From the NCBI GenBank assembly GCA_022823465.1, contig JAJEHX010000012.1, positions 38,368-102,367 of the forward strand: a DNA stretch of 64,000 nt. Direction: 5' to 3'. The stretch comes from Candidatus Latescibacterota bacterium (GTDB taxonomy: Bacteria; JAAXHH01). Below, one piece after another: positions 1 to 9,170 of the stretch. Position numbers and translations under genes: made by a program. The notes under the pieces are model-generated. The model did not search any database, was not told the origin of the DNA, and worked only from the letters and a program-made list of their open reading frames with translations. Position 1 is the first letter of the stretch. The number at the start of each line of letters is the position of its first letter.

Positions 1-401
1 TCATCGCGACGGACGCCGATTACGACGGCTACCACATACGCAACCTCCTGATGACCTTCTTCCTGAGTTATTTCGAGGACATGGTGCTCGCGGGCCACGT
101 CCACATCCTGGAAACGCCGCTCTTCCGGGTACGCAATACGAAGGAGACCGCGTACTGCTACAGCGAGAAAGAACGCAACGCGGCCTTAGGCCGGATACGG
201 GGCGCGGAGGTGACCCGGTTCAAGGGGCTGGGCGAGATCTCGCCGAGTGAATTCGGTCAGTTCATCGGGCCCGACATGCGGCTCGTGAAGGTCAATGTCC
301 GTTCCATCCACAGCATACCGGAAACCTTGACTTTCTACATGGGCAAGAACACGCCCGAGCGCAGGGAATACATCGTGGAAAACCTGCTGGACGAAGTATA
401 G
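1..401 (+). CDS. parE: DNA gyrase/topoisomerase IV subunit B, C-terminal part (left end outside window)
   Basis: The reading frame is already open at position 3 and continues to TAG at 399-401. It begins with ATDADYDG, the TOPRIM DxD metal-binding motif of type IIA topoisomerase B subunits. The GyrB/ParE C-terminal hallmarks follow: RFKGLGE (RYKGLGEM in most homologues) and a tail where the usual LMGxxVExRREFIE motif reads [14 protein letters not shown]. It forms the Mg-binding half of the DNA-cleavage core with the A subunit, whose gene starts 7 nt downstream. Only about 130 residues are visible. The ParE-type call rather than GyrB rests on the adjacent short A subunit and is an inference. 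Confidence 0.9.
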   Translation, partial: IATDADYDGYHIRNLLMTFFLSYFEDMVLAGHVHILETPLFRVRNTKETAYCYSEKERNAALGRIRGAEVTRFKGLGEISPSEFGQFIGPDMRLVKVNVRSIHSIPETLTFYMGKNTPERREYIVENLLDEV

Positions 402-408
402 GACCTCC

Positions 409-2418
409 ATGGCCTACGCCGATATCCTTTTCGACGACTACTACCTGAAGTACGCCTCCTATTTCATCAAGGACCGGGCGATCCCTGAAATCGACGACGG
501 GCTCAAGCCCGTCCAGCGGCGCATCCTCCATACCCTGTTCGAGATGGACGACGGGAAGTTTCACAAGGTCGCCAACCTGGTCGGACAGACCATGCGGTAC
601 CATCCCCACGGGGACCAGTCCATCTTCGGGTCGCTGGTCAATCTGGCCAACAAGGACATGTTCATCGAGAAGCAGGGCAATTTCGGTTCGATCCTGACCG
701 GCGACCCCGCCTCCGCGGCCCGGTACATCGAATGTCGGCTGACCCCCCTTGCCAGGGACGTGCTGCACGATCCGGAAATCACCGAATACGTGGATTCCTA
801 CGACGGCCGCAACAGGGAGCCCGTGGCCTTTCCGGCGAAGATCCCCGTCCTCCTCGCCCTGGGCGCCGAAGGCATCGCCTCGAGCATGGCGACCCGGATC
901 CTGCCCCACAATCTCATCGAGCTCATGGAGGCCCAGATAGCCTGCCTCCGGGACGAGCCCTTCGAGGTCCTGCCCGACTTTCCCACGGGGGGCCTGGTGG
1001 ACGTCTCGGAATATAACGACGGCAACGGTAAGGTAATGGTTCGCGCCCACCTGGACGTCCGGGACCCCAAGCGCATTGTCATCCGCCAGTTGCCCTTTGG
1101 TTCGACGACCGAGAGCCTCATCGCCTCCATCGAGTCGGCGGCGAAGAAGAACAAGCTGAAGATCGCAGGCATATCCGACTTCACGGCGGACGAGGTGGAA
1201 ATCGAGATCCGGCTCGCCCGGGGCGTGCATTCCGACGAAACCGTGGACGCCCTGTACGCCTTCACCGACTGCGAATCTTCCATCTCCACGAATATCCTGG
1301 TCATCCGGGCGGGGCATCCATGCATCCTGCCCGTGTCCGACGTGCTGGGGCACAATACGCAGCGGCTTCTGGAGATCCTCGAAGCGGAACTGAAGATCGA
1401 ACGGAAACAGTTGCACGCGAAACTGCGCGCGAAGACGCTGGAACAGCTCTTCATCAAGGAGCGGATCTACAAGCGCATCGAGGAAATCCGGGAACAGGAA
1501 AAGATCCACGAAGCGGTCCGGGCGGGATTCGAACCCTTTGCGTCCAGGGTGAAAGACCTGGCTTCCGAGGATATCGATACACTGCTCAAGGTGCCCATCC
1601 GCCGGATTTCCCTGTACGACATCAACCGGTCCAACGAGGAGATGAAGGGTATCCGGAACCGCCTGCGCGAGATCAGGGATCACCTGGGTAGTCTTTCGGC
1701 CTACGCGGTCACGCTGCTGGAAGGGCTCATTGACCAGTACCGCGAAGCTTTTCCGCGCCGTACGACCATCACGTCCTTCAAGCGGGTGGACGCCCGGGAG
1801 GCGGCGCAGCGGAATCTCGCGCTCAGGTACGACCGGAACACGGGTTACCTGGGATACGAACTCGGCAGCGGCGACACCCTTTTCAACGTATCCCCCTACG
1901 ACCGGGTGCTCGTGATCCGCAAGACAGGCGCCTATGCCCTGCACGACGAGATCGAACGGCTTTTCGTGGACAAGGGCATGCTGTACTGCGGATTCGTCGA
2001 TCCCGATCTGGTCTTTACGATGGTCTACCGGGACAAAAACGCCCACCCCTGCGTCAAGCGTTGCAAGCTGGACAAATTCATCCTGAACAGGGGATATGAA
2101 CTCGTGCCCGAGGGCTGCCGCATCCTCCACCTGACCACGGACCCCGATGTCATGGCGACCGTCACCTACAAGCCCACGCCCCGCATGCGGGTACTCGAGG
2201 AAGAATTCGACCTCTCCCTTTATCCGGTGCGGGGAAACCGGGCCAAGGGCATCCGGCTGGCCCCCAAGGCGCTTAAGGGCGTGAAGCTGTCCAGGAAACC
2301 CGATCGGCTCGACGGGCCGGAACAGAGGGAAGAACCCGGCCAGACGGACCTCCCGTCGATCCCGAACGGTGCGGATCCGACCGGCCCTTCGGAGGATCCC
2401 GCGAAAGGAACGGACTGA
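409..2418 (+). CDS. parC: DNA topoisomerase IV/gyrase-like subunit A
   Basis: 669 residues. The N-terminal breakage-reunion domain shows GLKPVQRRIL near residue 31, a YHPHGD motif near 64 and SAARYIE, whose Tyr106 is the expected DNA-cleaving tyrosine. A coiled region (about 330-440) and a short C-terminal beta-rich part follow. It is shorter than typical GyrA or ParC (about 740-880 aa), so the C-terminal DNA-wrapping pinwheel looks reduced. The last 40 residues are Pro/Gly/Asp-rich and poorly ordered. The ATG at 409 is preceded by AGGA and lies 7 nt after the B-subunit stop, so the two are cotranscribed. uxuA starts 1 nt after its stop. Confidence 0.9.
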   Translation: MAYADILFDDYYLKYASYFIKDRAIPEIDDGLKPVQRRILHTLFEMDDGKFHKVANLVGQTMRYHPHGDQSIFGSLVNLANKDMFIEKQGNFGSILTGDPASAARYIECRLTPLARDVLHDPEITEYVDSYDGRNREPVAFPAKIPVLLALGAEGIASSMATRILPHNLIELMEAQIACLRDEPFEVLPDFPTGGLVDVSEYNDGNGKVMVRAHLDVRDPKRIVIRQLPFGSTTESLIASIESAAKKNKLKIAGISDFTADEVEIEIRLARGVHSDETVDALYAFTDCESSISTNILVIRAGHPCILPVSDVLGHNTQRLLEILEAELKIERKQLHAKLRAKTLEQLFIKERIYKRIEEIREQEKIHEAVRAGFEPFASRVKDLASEDIDTLLKVPIRRISLYDINRSNEEMKGIRNRLREIRDHLGSLSAYAVTLLEGLIDQYREAFPRRTTITSFKRVDAREAAQRNLALRYDRNTGYLGYELGSGDTLFNVSPYDRVLVIRKTGAYALHDEIERLFVDKGMLYCGFVDPDLVFTMVYRDKNAHPCVKRCKLDKFILNRGYELVPEGCRILHLTTDPDVMATVTYKPTPRMRVLEEEFDLSLYPVRGNRAKGIRLAPKALKGVKLSRKPDRLDGPEQREEPGQTDLPSIPNGADPTGPSEDPAKGTD

Positions 2419-2419
2419 C

Positions 2420-3412
2420 ATGACCCTGGAAATGCGCATCGGCCTCGGCCAGTTCAACGTGCTCACCGATGAGAAACTCGCCTACATCAAGCAGCTCGGC
2501 GCCGATGATTTCCTCATGAACACGCCGCAATTGCCTGGGGACGAGCGCTGGGAGCTGGAAGACCTGGTCGACCTCAAACGGCGGGCGGACAACGCCGAAC
2601 TGCGGCTCATGTGCCTGGAGAACGTGCCGGTTTCCTTCTACGACAAGGCCATGCTGGGGCTGCCGGGCCGCGACGGCCAGATCGAAAACATGAAATACAC
2701 CATTCGGAACATGGGCCGGGCCGGTATCCCCATCCTGGGGTACCACTGGATGCCGAGCGCCGTATGGCGCACGCCGGACCCCGCCGTACTCCGGGGCGGC
2801 GCGACGGCCACGCGGTTCGATTTCGAGGCGCACAGGGACGTGGCGCCCACGCACGGCAGGGTATTCACGGCGGATGAGATGTGGGAGCACTACGCATACT
2901 ACATGTCGCGGATCCTGCCGGTCGCCGAGGAAAACAATGTCAGGCTCGCCCTGCATCCCGACGACCCGCCCGTGCCCATGCTGGGCGGCGTGGCCCGGCT
3001 GTTCTGCAGCTTCGAGGGGTTCAAGCGCGCCATGGATACCTTTGACAGCCCGTACCACGGGCTGGATTTCTGCATGGGCTGCTGGTCGGAGATGGGCGGT
3101 CATGACTACGTGATAGACGCCGTGCGCCATTTCGGCGGCCGGGGCAAGATCATCTACGTCCATTTCCGCGACGTGCAGGGCAACGTCCCCTGCTTCAACG
3201 AATGCTTCATCAACGAGGGCAACGTCGATCCCTACGAAGTCATGCGGACGCTGAAGGAGGTCGGGTTCACCGGGTTCATGATCACCGACCACGTACCCAG
3301 TTTCGTGGATGATACCGACTGGAACCACCGCGGCCGCGCCTATGCCATCGGCTACATGACCGCCATGCTGGAGATGGTGAACAAGCTGCAGTCCGCTCCG
3401 GCAGGCGCCTAG
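2420..3412 (+). CDS. uxuA: mannonate dehydratase (UxuA family)
   Basis: 330 residues from the ATG at 2420. An in-frame ATG at 2369 lies inside parC and is less likely. UxuA dehydrates D-mannonate to 2-keto-3-deoxygluconate in hexuronate catabolism. The expected metal-ligand set can be seen: His179 in LALHPDDPP, Cys218 in DFCMGC, His248 in VHFRDVQG and the Asp of the ITDHVP motif, all on a xylose-isomerase-like TIM barrel. Its length is slightly below E. coli UxuA (about 394). It follows the topoisomerase genes by 1 nt, probably fortuitous read-through, and its stop codon overlaps the stop of the convergent gene. Confidence 0.88.
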   Translation: MTLEMRIGLGQFNVLTDEKLAYIKQLGADDFLMNTPQLPGDERWELEDLVDLKRRADNAELRLMCLENVPVSFYDKAMLGLPGRDGQIENMKYTIRNMGRAGIPILGYHWMPSAVWRTPDPAVLRGGATATRFDFEAHRDVAPTHGRVFTADEMWEHYAYYMSRILPVAEENNVRLALHPDDPPVPMLGGVARLFCSFEGFKRAMDTFDSPYHGLDFCMGCWSEMGGHDYVIDAVRHFGGRGKIIYVHFRDVQGNVPCFNECFINEGNVDPYEVMRTLKEVGFTGFMITDHVPSFVDDTDWNHRGRAYAIGYMTAMLEMVNKLQSAPAGA

Positions 3413-6081
3413 AGCGAAAACCAGTAGTTGAATTTCAGCAGGAAGATGTTCGAGGGATAGGTGTCGAACAGGTCGTTCAGGTCCTGCCCCGCAGAAAACG
3501 CGCCCGTGCCGCCCGAGCGGCTGCGCTGCTGCTGCCACACGAGGAACAGGGTCGAGCCCGGCGTATATTCCCACCGCAAAACCAGGTTGGACCGGAATTG
3601 GCGAAAGTTGAAGTCGGGATCGTCGAAGGTGTAATCCGTCTGCCCGTCCAGATCCTCATCCACGCGGTAAGCCCCGTCTGAATCGTCGTACGCCAGCTGA
3701 TCGTCTGAAAACAGTTCGAATCGGTCGCCGTACCGGCCGGCCCGCGGGTCCGTTATACGCTTGAAACGAGCGTACCGGCCGGCTGATATGTAAGGCCGGC
3801 CATAGTACTGGATAGACATGTTGTTGGTGATGCTGTAGTTGAGCCGGATACTGATCCCCAACGTCTTCTGGTCGACGCGGCCCAGCAAGTACCGGTCCGC
3901 CTGGTCCGCCATGTCCGCGTCGCCGAACGATTCATTGGACACGTACTGCATCTCGTTCCAGTTGGCGTCGAAGAAGGGGTTGATGCGGATATTCATGGCG
4001 TTACTTGGCCGGTAGCGCATGGACAGGTACACCCAACTCGAGCGCCCCGCGTCGTCGCGTAGGCGGTTGTGTCCCCCTCCAATGCCGAAACTGACCTTCT
4101 TGCGCCCATCGGTGTCGACATCGACGTTGAATTCCACGTTGCCTGGCGTTTTCAGGGCCGGTCCGCCGCGCAGGGCGGTGGTGGACAGGCCGGTTATCTC
4201 CGACATCATGCTAAACCAAACCCACCAGTAGTTGTTGAACTGCCCGCCCCCGTTGATGTTGCCGCCCAGGAATTTCCGCTCCCGGCCGAAGTTGAACCCC
4301 TGCCACTGGTTTATGAATACATTGTACGCGCGGAAGATCCGATTCGGTTTTTCCGACCGGTAACCGAACCAGCTGTTCTGCATGAATACGTCGGCCTGGC
4401 GCAGGAATCCCACGTCGTTCAGTTCGAGGCCCGGAGAGCGCCAGGTACCGGAGATCCCCATGTTCCACGGGCTGTTGCCCGAACGGCCTATGCCGAAGCT
4501 CCCGCCATGGCCGCTCAGGGCGGTCAGCGTGGAATCGAGCGCTACATAGGAGGCGTCGGGACGCTGGTAGTACCGCGCGGAGTTGCGCTGCACGCGGGTA
4601 ATCGCTTCCGGTTCGCCCCGGATATGGCTGAACGACAGGCTCGCGTTGAGCCAGTAGGTCCGGTCGCTCCACTGGTGGCGGAAGTCGATCCCGCCCGTGT
4701 AGGCCGCCCGGTTGAGGAAATCGAAGTGGGCCCTGTTGTTGTTACGGTTGGTCGCCGTGAGCATCGTGCCCAGTGACGTGCCCCCGTCGTTGAAATCCTG
4801 CTGCAAGCGCGCGACCAGGTAGTTGGTCAGCGGTTCCACGGACTCCTCGCTCCGCACGCCCTCCGTGTCTATCCGGGCGGCGGCTTCCGAGGTGACCGCG
4901 TCCACGATGCCGATGGACAGGCCGCCCGGTGTCTTGCCGGTGATCTTCGCGGCGGCGAGTATGGGGGTATTCCGGGGCATATCCATGGTCTGGCCGTCCG
5001 AGAGATCCGGATTCCGCTGGGGGGACCGGCCGATACGCCGCGAGTAGAACAACTGGTCGTTCCGGAAAGGGCCGCCGCCGCCGACGCCGAACTCGGTGAT
5101 ATTCTTCCCTTCGACGAAAAGGGGCCGGCGTTCCTCGAAAAACAGCTCGAAGGCCGACAGGTTGACCCGCGAAGGGTCCGCCTCAACCTGGCCGAAGTCC
5201 GGGTTCACGGCCAGATCCATGGTCAGGTTGCCGGCGAGGCCGATCTTGCCGTCCAGTCCGATGCGTCCGGCGGCGCTCTGACCGTCGCGAAAGGGATTTT
5301 GCGCTTCGGCCTGGAATCGGTTGAGGTCACCCACCACATAGGGAAGTACCTCGATCCGGTGGGAAGACTCGATCCCTTCCAGTCCGCGCAGTTCTCCGAA
5401 GAGGCTGACCCAGCCCGGCGAATTCCTGTGGATGTGCTGCCAACCTGAACGCTCCTCGCGGCGGTAGAGCCTTCTTTGTACCTGGAGGCCCCATACCTGT
5501 CCCTCCTCGCCGGAGAACCGCAGCTGGCTCAGGGGGATGCGCATCTCGGCAAGCCATCCCTCTTCGTCGATGGTGGACGCGCCGTACCATACGGGATCCC
5601 AGCTCGCGTCCCAGTCGTTGCCGTCGTTCGATATGGCTTCGTCGCCCCGGCCGCCGGAGGCGGTCAGCGTAAAGGAAAAGGCCGTGCGCTTGTCGTGATA
5701 GCTGTCGAAATGGATTTCCACCCAGTCGTTGTCCCAGTCGTCCCGCCTGGTTACGCGGCTGGTAATCCGGTCCGGTTCGGTATCAAAGGCACGGATCAGC
5801 ACGTAGAGGTTGTGATCATCGAAAATGATCTTGAAAGCCGTCTGCTGAGAGGGTTCCCCGCCATCGTCGGGATCCAGTTGGGTAAAGCCGCCGGACCATT
5901 CGACGTCGTCCCAGGCCGGATCGTCGCCTCTGCCGTCGATGTCCGGGGGCTGCGACACGATGTGCCTTGTGTTGTAAACCCGTTTTTCCGGCGCCGGCTG
6001 GCGCGCCTCCGATTCCACGGGTGCGAGTGCGAGTATGGGTATGATCGAAAGGGCCTTGATCCACCGAATCAGTCTTGCCAT
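3409..6081 (-). CDS. DUF5916 / CBM9-like outer-membrane barrel protein
   Basis: 890 residues from the ATG at 6081; a TTG two codons earlier is possible. An N-terminal signal peptide (RLIRWIKALSIIPILALAP) is followed by a carbohydrate-binding family 9-like domain (about 40-230; PPDIDGRGDDPAWDD, then FKIIFDDHNLYVLIRAFD). The long C-terminal DUF5916-like part is rich in alternating aromatic strands, such as WQGFNFGRERKFLGG, and ends NYWFSL, typical of an outer-membrane barrel. The family is common in FCB-group bacteria and its substrate is unknown; binding or passage of carbohydrate is a guess from the CBM9 similarity. It is convergent with uxuA, with 4 nt overlap at the stops. Confidence 0.82.
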   Translation of the reverse strand: MARLIRWIKALSIIPILALAPVESEARQPAPEKRVYNTRHIVSQPPDIDGRGDDPAWDDVEWSGGFTQLDPDDGGEPSQQTAFKIIFDDHNLYVLIRAFDTEPDRITSRVTRRDDWDNDWVEIHFDSYHDKRTAFSFTLTASGGRGDEAISNDGNDWDASWDPVWYGASTIDEEGWLAEMRIPLSQLRFSGEEGQVWGLQVQRRLYRREERSGWQHIHRNSPGWVSLFGELRGLEGIESSHRIEVLPYVVGDLNRFQAEAQNPFRDGQSAAGRIGLDGKIGLAGNLTMDLAVNPDFGQVEADPSRVNLSAFELFFEERRPLFVEGKNITEFGVGGGGPFRNDQLFYSRRIGRSPQRNPDLSDGQTMDMPRNTPILAAAKITGKTPGGLSIGIVDAVTSEAAARIDTEGVRSEESVEPLTNYLVARLQQDFNDGGTSLGTMLTATNRNNNRAHFDFLNRAAYTGGIDFRHQWSDRTYWLNASLSFSHIRGEPEAITRVQRNSARYYQRPDASYVALDSTLTALSGHGGSFGIGRSGNSPWNMGISGTWRSPGLELNDVGFLRQADVFMQNSWFGYRSEKPNRIFRAYNVFINQWQGFNFGRERKFLGGNINGGGQFNNYWWVWFSMMSEITGLSTTALRGGPALKTPGNVEFNVDVDTDGRKKVSFGIGGGHNRLRDDAGRSSWVYLSMRYRPSNAMNIRINPFFDANWNEMQYVSNESFGDADMADQADRYLLGRVDQKTLGISIRLNYSITNNMSIQYYGRPYISAGRYARFKRITDPRAGRYGDRFELFSDDQLAYDDSDGAYRVDEDLDGQTDYTFDDPDFNFRQFRSNLVLRWEYTPGSTLFLVWQQQRSRSGGTGAFSAGQDLNDLFDTYPSNIFLLKFNYWFSL

Positions 6082-6540
6082 ATGCAACGTGTTGCCTCCT
6101 GCAGTCTTCCCGCTGATTGTGAACTTCCCGAACCGTGTTGCTTCTATGACTTGAGGCCCGTGCGAATGGTTGCGTTTTTTTCCGTGTCGAACTTCCGCCA
6201 GGGCGCTTCCGACTCAGGCGTTATTTCATACATCCTCGTGGAAGTCCTTATTCACAAAACCTGTCCGCTTATTCCCCGGGATGGATGCACCGGTCCGCCT
6301 GGACCACCTGGTCCGCCCGGCACGCTTGACCCACCTGGTCCGCCCGGCACGCCCGGTTCCGCAGCAACCGCCCGGGCCGCCCACGGCAACCGCCCATTAT
6401 AGTCCGCGCGCGCCGCCGAATATACTTTTGCCATAACGGAAACACGGCTGCATATTACCGATGTAACGCAGGACCTGCGAACCGCGCATCGGCGGAAGAG
6501 GCCGCCCGCGCCCGCACCCCGCTTTACGCGGAGAGTCCAC
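6082..6540. other. 459-bp intergenic region with a 9-bp minisatellite
   Basis: This gap separates the divergent DUF5916 and sulfatase genes. It contains a degenerate tandem array (about 6290-6365) of 9-bp units of the GGTCCGCCY type. The rest shows no convincing gene. A plus-strand frame through the array is open and would read Gly-Pro-Pro repeats, but it is antisense to the barrel gene upstream and ends without a recognisable domain. Promoters for both flanking genes must lie here; no clear -35/-10 pair was found. Confidence 0.7.
6290..6365 (+). repeat. 9-bp tandem minisatellite (GGTCCGCCY core)
   Basis: About eight consecutive degenerate 9-nt units: GGTCCGCCT, GGACCACCT, GGTCCGCCC, GGCACGCTT, GACCCACCT, GGTCCGCCC, GGCACGCCC, GGTTCC. 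There is a higher-order repeat of a longer block containing GGTCCGCCCGGCACGC. The same core occurs at 7141-7180, 7678-7715 and 10150-10195. Confidence 0.85.
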
Positions 6541-8109
6541 ATGCCCGGTGGTCGACCGAACGTACTCTTCATCATGACCGACCAGATGCGTGCGGACTGC
6601 ATGTCCTGCGCCGGCCATCCCGTGGTCAGGACGCCCCACCTGGATGAGCTTGCCGGCGATGGCGTCCTGTTCCGGCGGGCCTACGTGCAGTCGGCGGTCT
6701 GCGGTCCGAGCCGCATGTGCTTCTACACGGGACGGTACCCCCACGCCAACCGCTCGCCCTGGAACGAGGTCCCCCTGCCCGCGGACGAGAAGACGATAGG
6801 GCATTACTTCGGTGACGCGGGCTACAGGGCGGCCTTGTGCGGAAAGACGCACTACACCCCGGATCCGCTCGACGATCCGCTGGCCCAGCCCGCCGAAGGC
6901 ATCCGGCGCGCGACGCTGGCCGGTCTGGAGACCTGGGAATTGAACGACGGCCGGGGCGAAGGGTGGCTGGCGCATCTGAGAAGCGCCGGATATCCCGACG
7001 AAGTCGTACGCGACCCGTTCTCCGTGGACGCGCCCCCGGACGCCGACCGGGATCACGCCGCCTATCCGACGCGCTTCAGGAGAGAGGACAGCGATACCGC
7101 GTTCATGACGGACCGCGCCATGGCCTTCATGGCGGATGCCGCTGGACCGCCTGGACCGCCTGGGTCGCCTGGGTCGCCCTGGTTTCTCCACCTCTCCTAT
7201 TTCAAGCCCCATCTGCCCATCGTGGCGCCCTATCCGTACAACGCGCTGTACGATCCCGCCGATTCCCCCGCGCCGAACCGGTCTCCGGAGGAACTGGCGC
7301 GGCCCCATCCCTTTCACGTCCCCTTCCGCATAGAACGCAAGGGCGTGGAGTATGACGACGAGGCAGTGTGGCGCCAGCGAAGGGCCACGTACTATGGCTT
7401 GATCACGGAGATCGACGATCACCTGGGCAGGCTGTTCCGCTTCATGAAGGACCGCGGGCTCTGGGAGGACACGCTGATCATCTTCACGTCGGATCACGGC
7501 GAATACGTGGGCGACCACTGGATGTTCGAAAAGGAACTCTTCTACGACGAGGCGTACAACGTCCCCTTCATCGTCCGCGATCCCCGGTCCTGCGCCGACG
7601 GAACGCGCGGCGCGGTGATGGACGATTTCGTCGAATCCCTCGATGTCCTTCCGACCTGCATGGACGTGTGCGGGCTAGGCGGACCAGGCGGACCGGGCGG
7701 ACCGGGCGGACCGGACGCGCCGGCGGTTCTGCAGGGCCGGTCTCTCGCTCCCCTCCTGCGGGGGGAACGGCCGGACGACTGGCGCACGGAGGTACACGCG
7801 GACTGGGATTTCCGGTTTTACTGGACGCCGAAGAAACTCGGTATCCCGCCGGAGAGGTGCCGGGGCTGGATGGTACGGGACGACCGGTTCAAGTACTGGC
7901 ATTTCAACGGCATGCCGGACGTGCTGTTCGACCTGGAAGCGGATCCTGGAGAGCTTCGCAACGTAGCCGGCGATCCACGCTACGCGGGGGCGGTCCGGGA
8001 TCTTCGCGTGAGGCTCATGGACTGGCGGATGTCGAACGAGGACGTGAGCCGGGTCGCGTGGACCTATGGGCGCCGTCCCGGATTCGGGCGCAATCCCTTC
8101 GTGGCGTGA
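6541..8109 (+). CDS. sulfatase (alkaline-phosphatase superfamily) with collagen-like inserts
   Basis: 522 residues. The FGly-sulfatase signature is present: VCGPSR, with Cys54 the residue expected to be oxidised to formylglycine, then FYTGR. Metal-binding residues include the Asp of IMTDQMR near 13 and the TSDHGE Asp-His at 318-319. It probably hydrolyses a sulfate ester of a polysaccharide, but no substrate can be assigned. No signal peptide is visible, unlike many polysaccharide sulfatases. Two low-complexity inserts, GPPGPPGSPGSP at about 202-213 and a GGP repeat at about 379-391, come from 9-bp DNA repeats. The ATG at 6541 has GGAG 7 nt upstream. Confidence 0.9.
   Translation: MPGGRPNVLFIMTDQMRADCMSCAGHPVVRTPHLDELAGDGVLFRRAYVQSAVCGPSRMCFYTGRYPHANRSPWNEVPLPADEKTIGHYFGDAGYRAALCGKTHYTPDPLDDPLAQPAEGIRRATLAGLETWELNDGRGEGWLAHLRSAGYPDEVVRDPFSVDAPPDADRDHAAYPTRFRREDSDTAFMTDRAMAFMADAAGPPGPPGSPGSPWFLHLSYFKPHLPIVAPYPYNALYDPADSPAPNRSPEELARPHPFHVPFRIERKGVEYDDEAVWRQRRATYYGLITEIDDHLGRLFRFMKDRGLWEDTLIIFTSDHGEYVGDHWMFEKELFYDEAYNVPFIVRDPRSCADGTRGAVMDDFVESLDVLPTCMDVCGLGGPGGPGGPGGPDAPAVLQGRSLAPLLRGERPDDWRTEVHADWDFRFYWTPKKLGIPPERCRGWMVRDDRFKYWHFNGMPDVLFDLEADPGELRNVAGDPRYAGAVRDLRVRLMDWRMSNEDVSRVAWTYGRRPGFGRNPFVA
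7141..7180 (+). repeat. 9-bp minisatellite inside the sulfatase gene (copy 1)
   Basis: Units GGACCGCCT twice, GGGTCGCCT and GGGTCGCCC encode Gly-Pro-Pro/Gly-Ser-Pro triplets. The 9-nt period keeps the frame open. The core matches the intergenic array at 6290-6365. Confidence 0.85.
7678..7715 (+). repeat. 9-bp minisatellite inside the sulfatase gene (copy 2)
   Basis: Units GGCGGACCA, GGCGGACCG, GGCGGACCG, GGCGGACCG encode Gly-Gly-Pro triplets. It is in the opposite orientation to copy 1 with respect to the GGWCC-CGCC asymmetry. Confidence 0.85.
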
Positions 8110-8152
8110 CTCATCGCGTATCTCTTTCGCAGCACGTGGTACCGGAGACGAA

Positions 8153-9001
8153 ATGAGCCGGTTCTTTTTCCTCGCCAGGCGATTTGTCGCCGGGGAATCC
8201 CTCGAAGCCGCGGTCGAAGTCGTCCGGACGTTGAACGGCGCGGGGCTCGACGTCACGTTGAACATGCTCGGCGAAGGAACCCGGGAGCGGGAAAAGGCGG
8301 AAGACGCCGTAAGGCAGTATCTCGTCATGCTGGACCTGATCCGGGACGGCGCGCTAAAGGCCAATATCTCCGTCAAACTCACCCACCTGGGGCTGGATAT
8401 AGACGAAGATTACTGCGTGAGCAACCTGTACCGGATTCTGGAAGCCGCGAAGGAGAAGGACGTCTTCATCCGGCTGGATATGGAAGGGTCGCCCCATACG
8501 CAGCAGACCTTAGACATCTTTTACGACCTGTACGACAGTTACAAGAACACCGGCGTGGTGATCCAGGCCATGTTGCTGCGCAGTCCCCACGACATCTTCG
8601 TGCTCAACAAGATCGGCGCCCGCGTGCGGCTGTGCAAGGGATCCTACCGCGAACCCTCCGATCTGGCCCTGCAGCGGATGCCCAACATACGCGGCGCGTT
8701 TCTTTCGATGGCGGAACAGCTCCTGCAGGACGGCCACTTTCCCGCTTTCGCGACGCACGACGACTACCTGATCGAGGGCGTCGCCAGGTACGCCGAGCGT
8801 CTGGAGGTTCCGAAGGACGGCTTCGAGTTCCAGATGCTGTACGGACTGCGGCCCGGTTACCAGCGGGAAATGCGCAGACAGGGCTACCGCATGCGGATCT
8901 ACGTGCCCTTCGGTACGGAGTGGATGCCCTATTTCTACCGGCGGCTCCGGGAACGCAGGGAAAACGTATGGTTCGTCCTGCGGAACCTGGTCAGGCGCTG
9001 A
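8153..9001 (+). CDS. proline dehydrogenase
   Basis: 282 residues from the ATG at 8153 (GGAG 6-9 nt upstream); the in-frame upstream extension overlaps the sulfatase and is rejected. It is a monofunctional PutA-type (betaalpha)8 flavoenzyme that oxidises proline to pyrroline-5-carboxylate. Recognisable elements are DVTLNMLGEGT near the N-terminus, SVKLTHLGLDID, FIRLDMEGS, RLCKGSYREP, FATHDDYLIE and the C-terminal FGTEWMPYFYRRLRERREN, which carries the substrate-binding YxxRRxxER motif. Its length matches Bacillus-type PRODH (about 300). No P5C dehydrogenase gene is adjacent. Confidence 0.9.
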   Translation: MSRFFFLARRFVAGESLEAAVEVVRTLNGAGLDVTLNMLGEGTREREKAEDAVRQYLVMLDLIRDGALKANISVKLTHLGLDIDEDYCVSNLYRILEAAKEKDVFIRLDMEGSPHTQQTLDIFYDLYDSYKNTGVVIQAMLLRSPHDIFVLNKIGARVRLCKGSYREPSDLALQRMPNIRGAFLSMAEQLLQDGHFPAFATHDDYLIEGVARYAERLEVPKDGFEFQMLYGLRPGYQREMRRQGYRMRIYVPFGTEWMPYFYRRLRERRENVWFVLRNLVRR

Positions 9002-9170
9002 GACCGGCTCCCGACCGGTTGACCGGGCCGTATGCTCCGGCTCTTTCCTTTTTGCGGTAACATATCCCTCCCATACGGGGTCTAAAGTAGCAGGCGCGAT
9101 GACCTCACAACCTTCGTTCGACGGGGTCCATCGCAAAGAAACTTCGGTCACCTGGATGGGGAGGTGCGTC

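Noticed and set aside
292..2466. Long minus-strand frame (724 aa) opposite parC
   Set aside because: Antisense of a clearly coding topoisomerase gene; it is His/Arg/Gly/Val-rich as expected from GC-rich antisense and has no domain.
5476..6402. Plus-strand frame ending in Gly-Pro-Pro repeats
   Set aside because: Most is antisense to the DUF5916 gene; the collagen-like part is just the minisatellite read in one frame.
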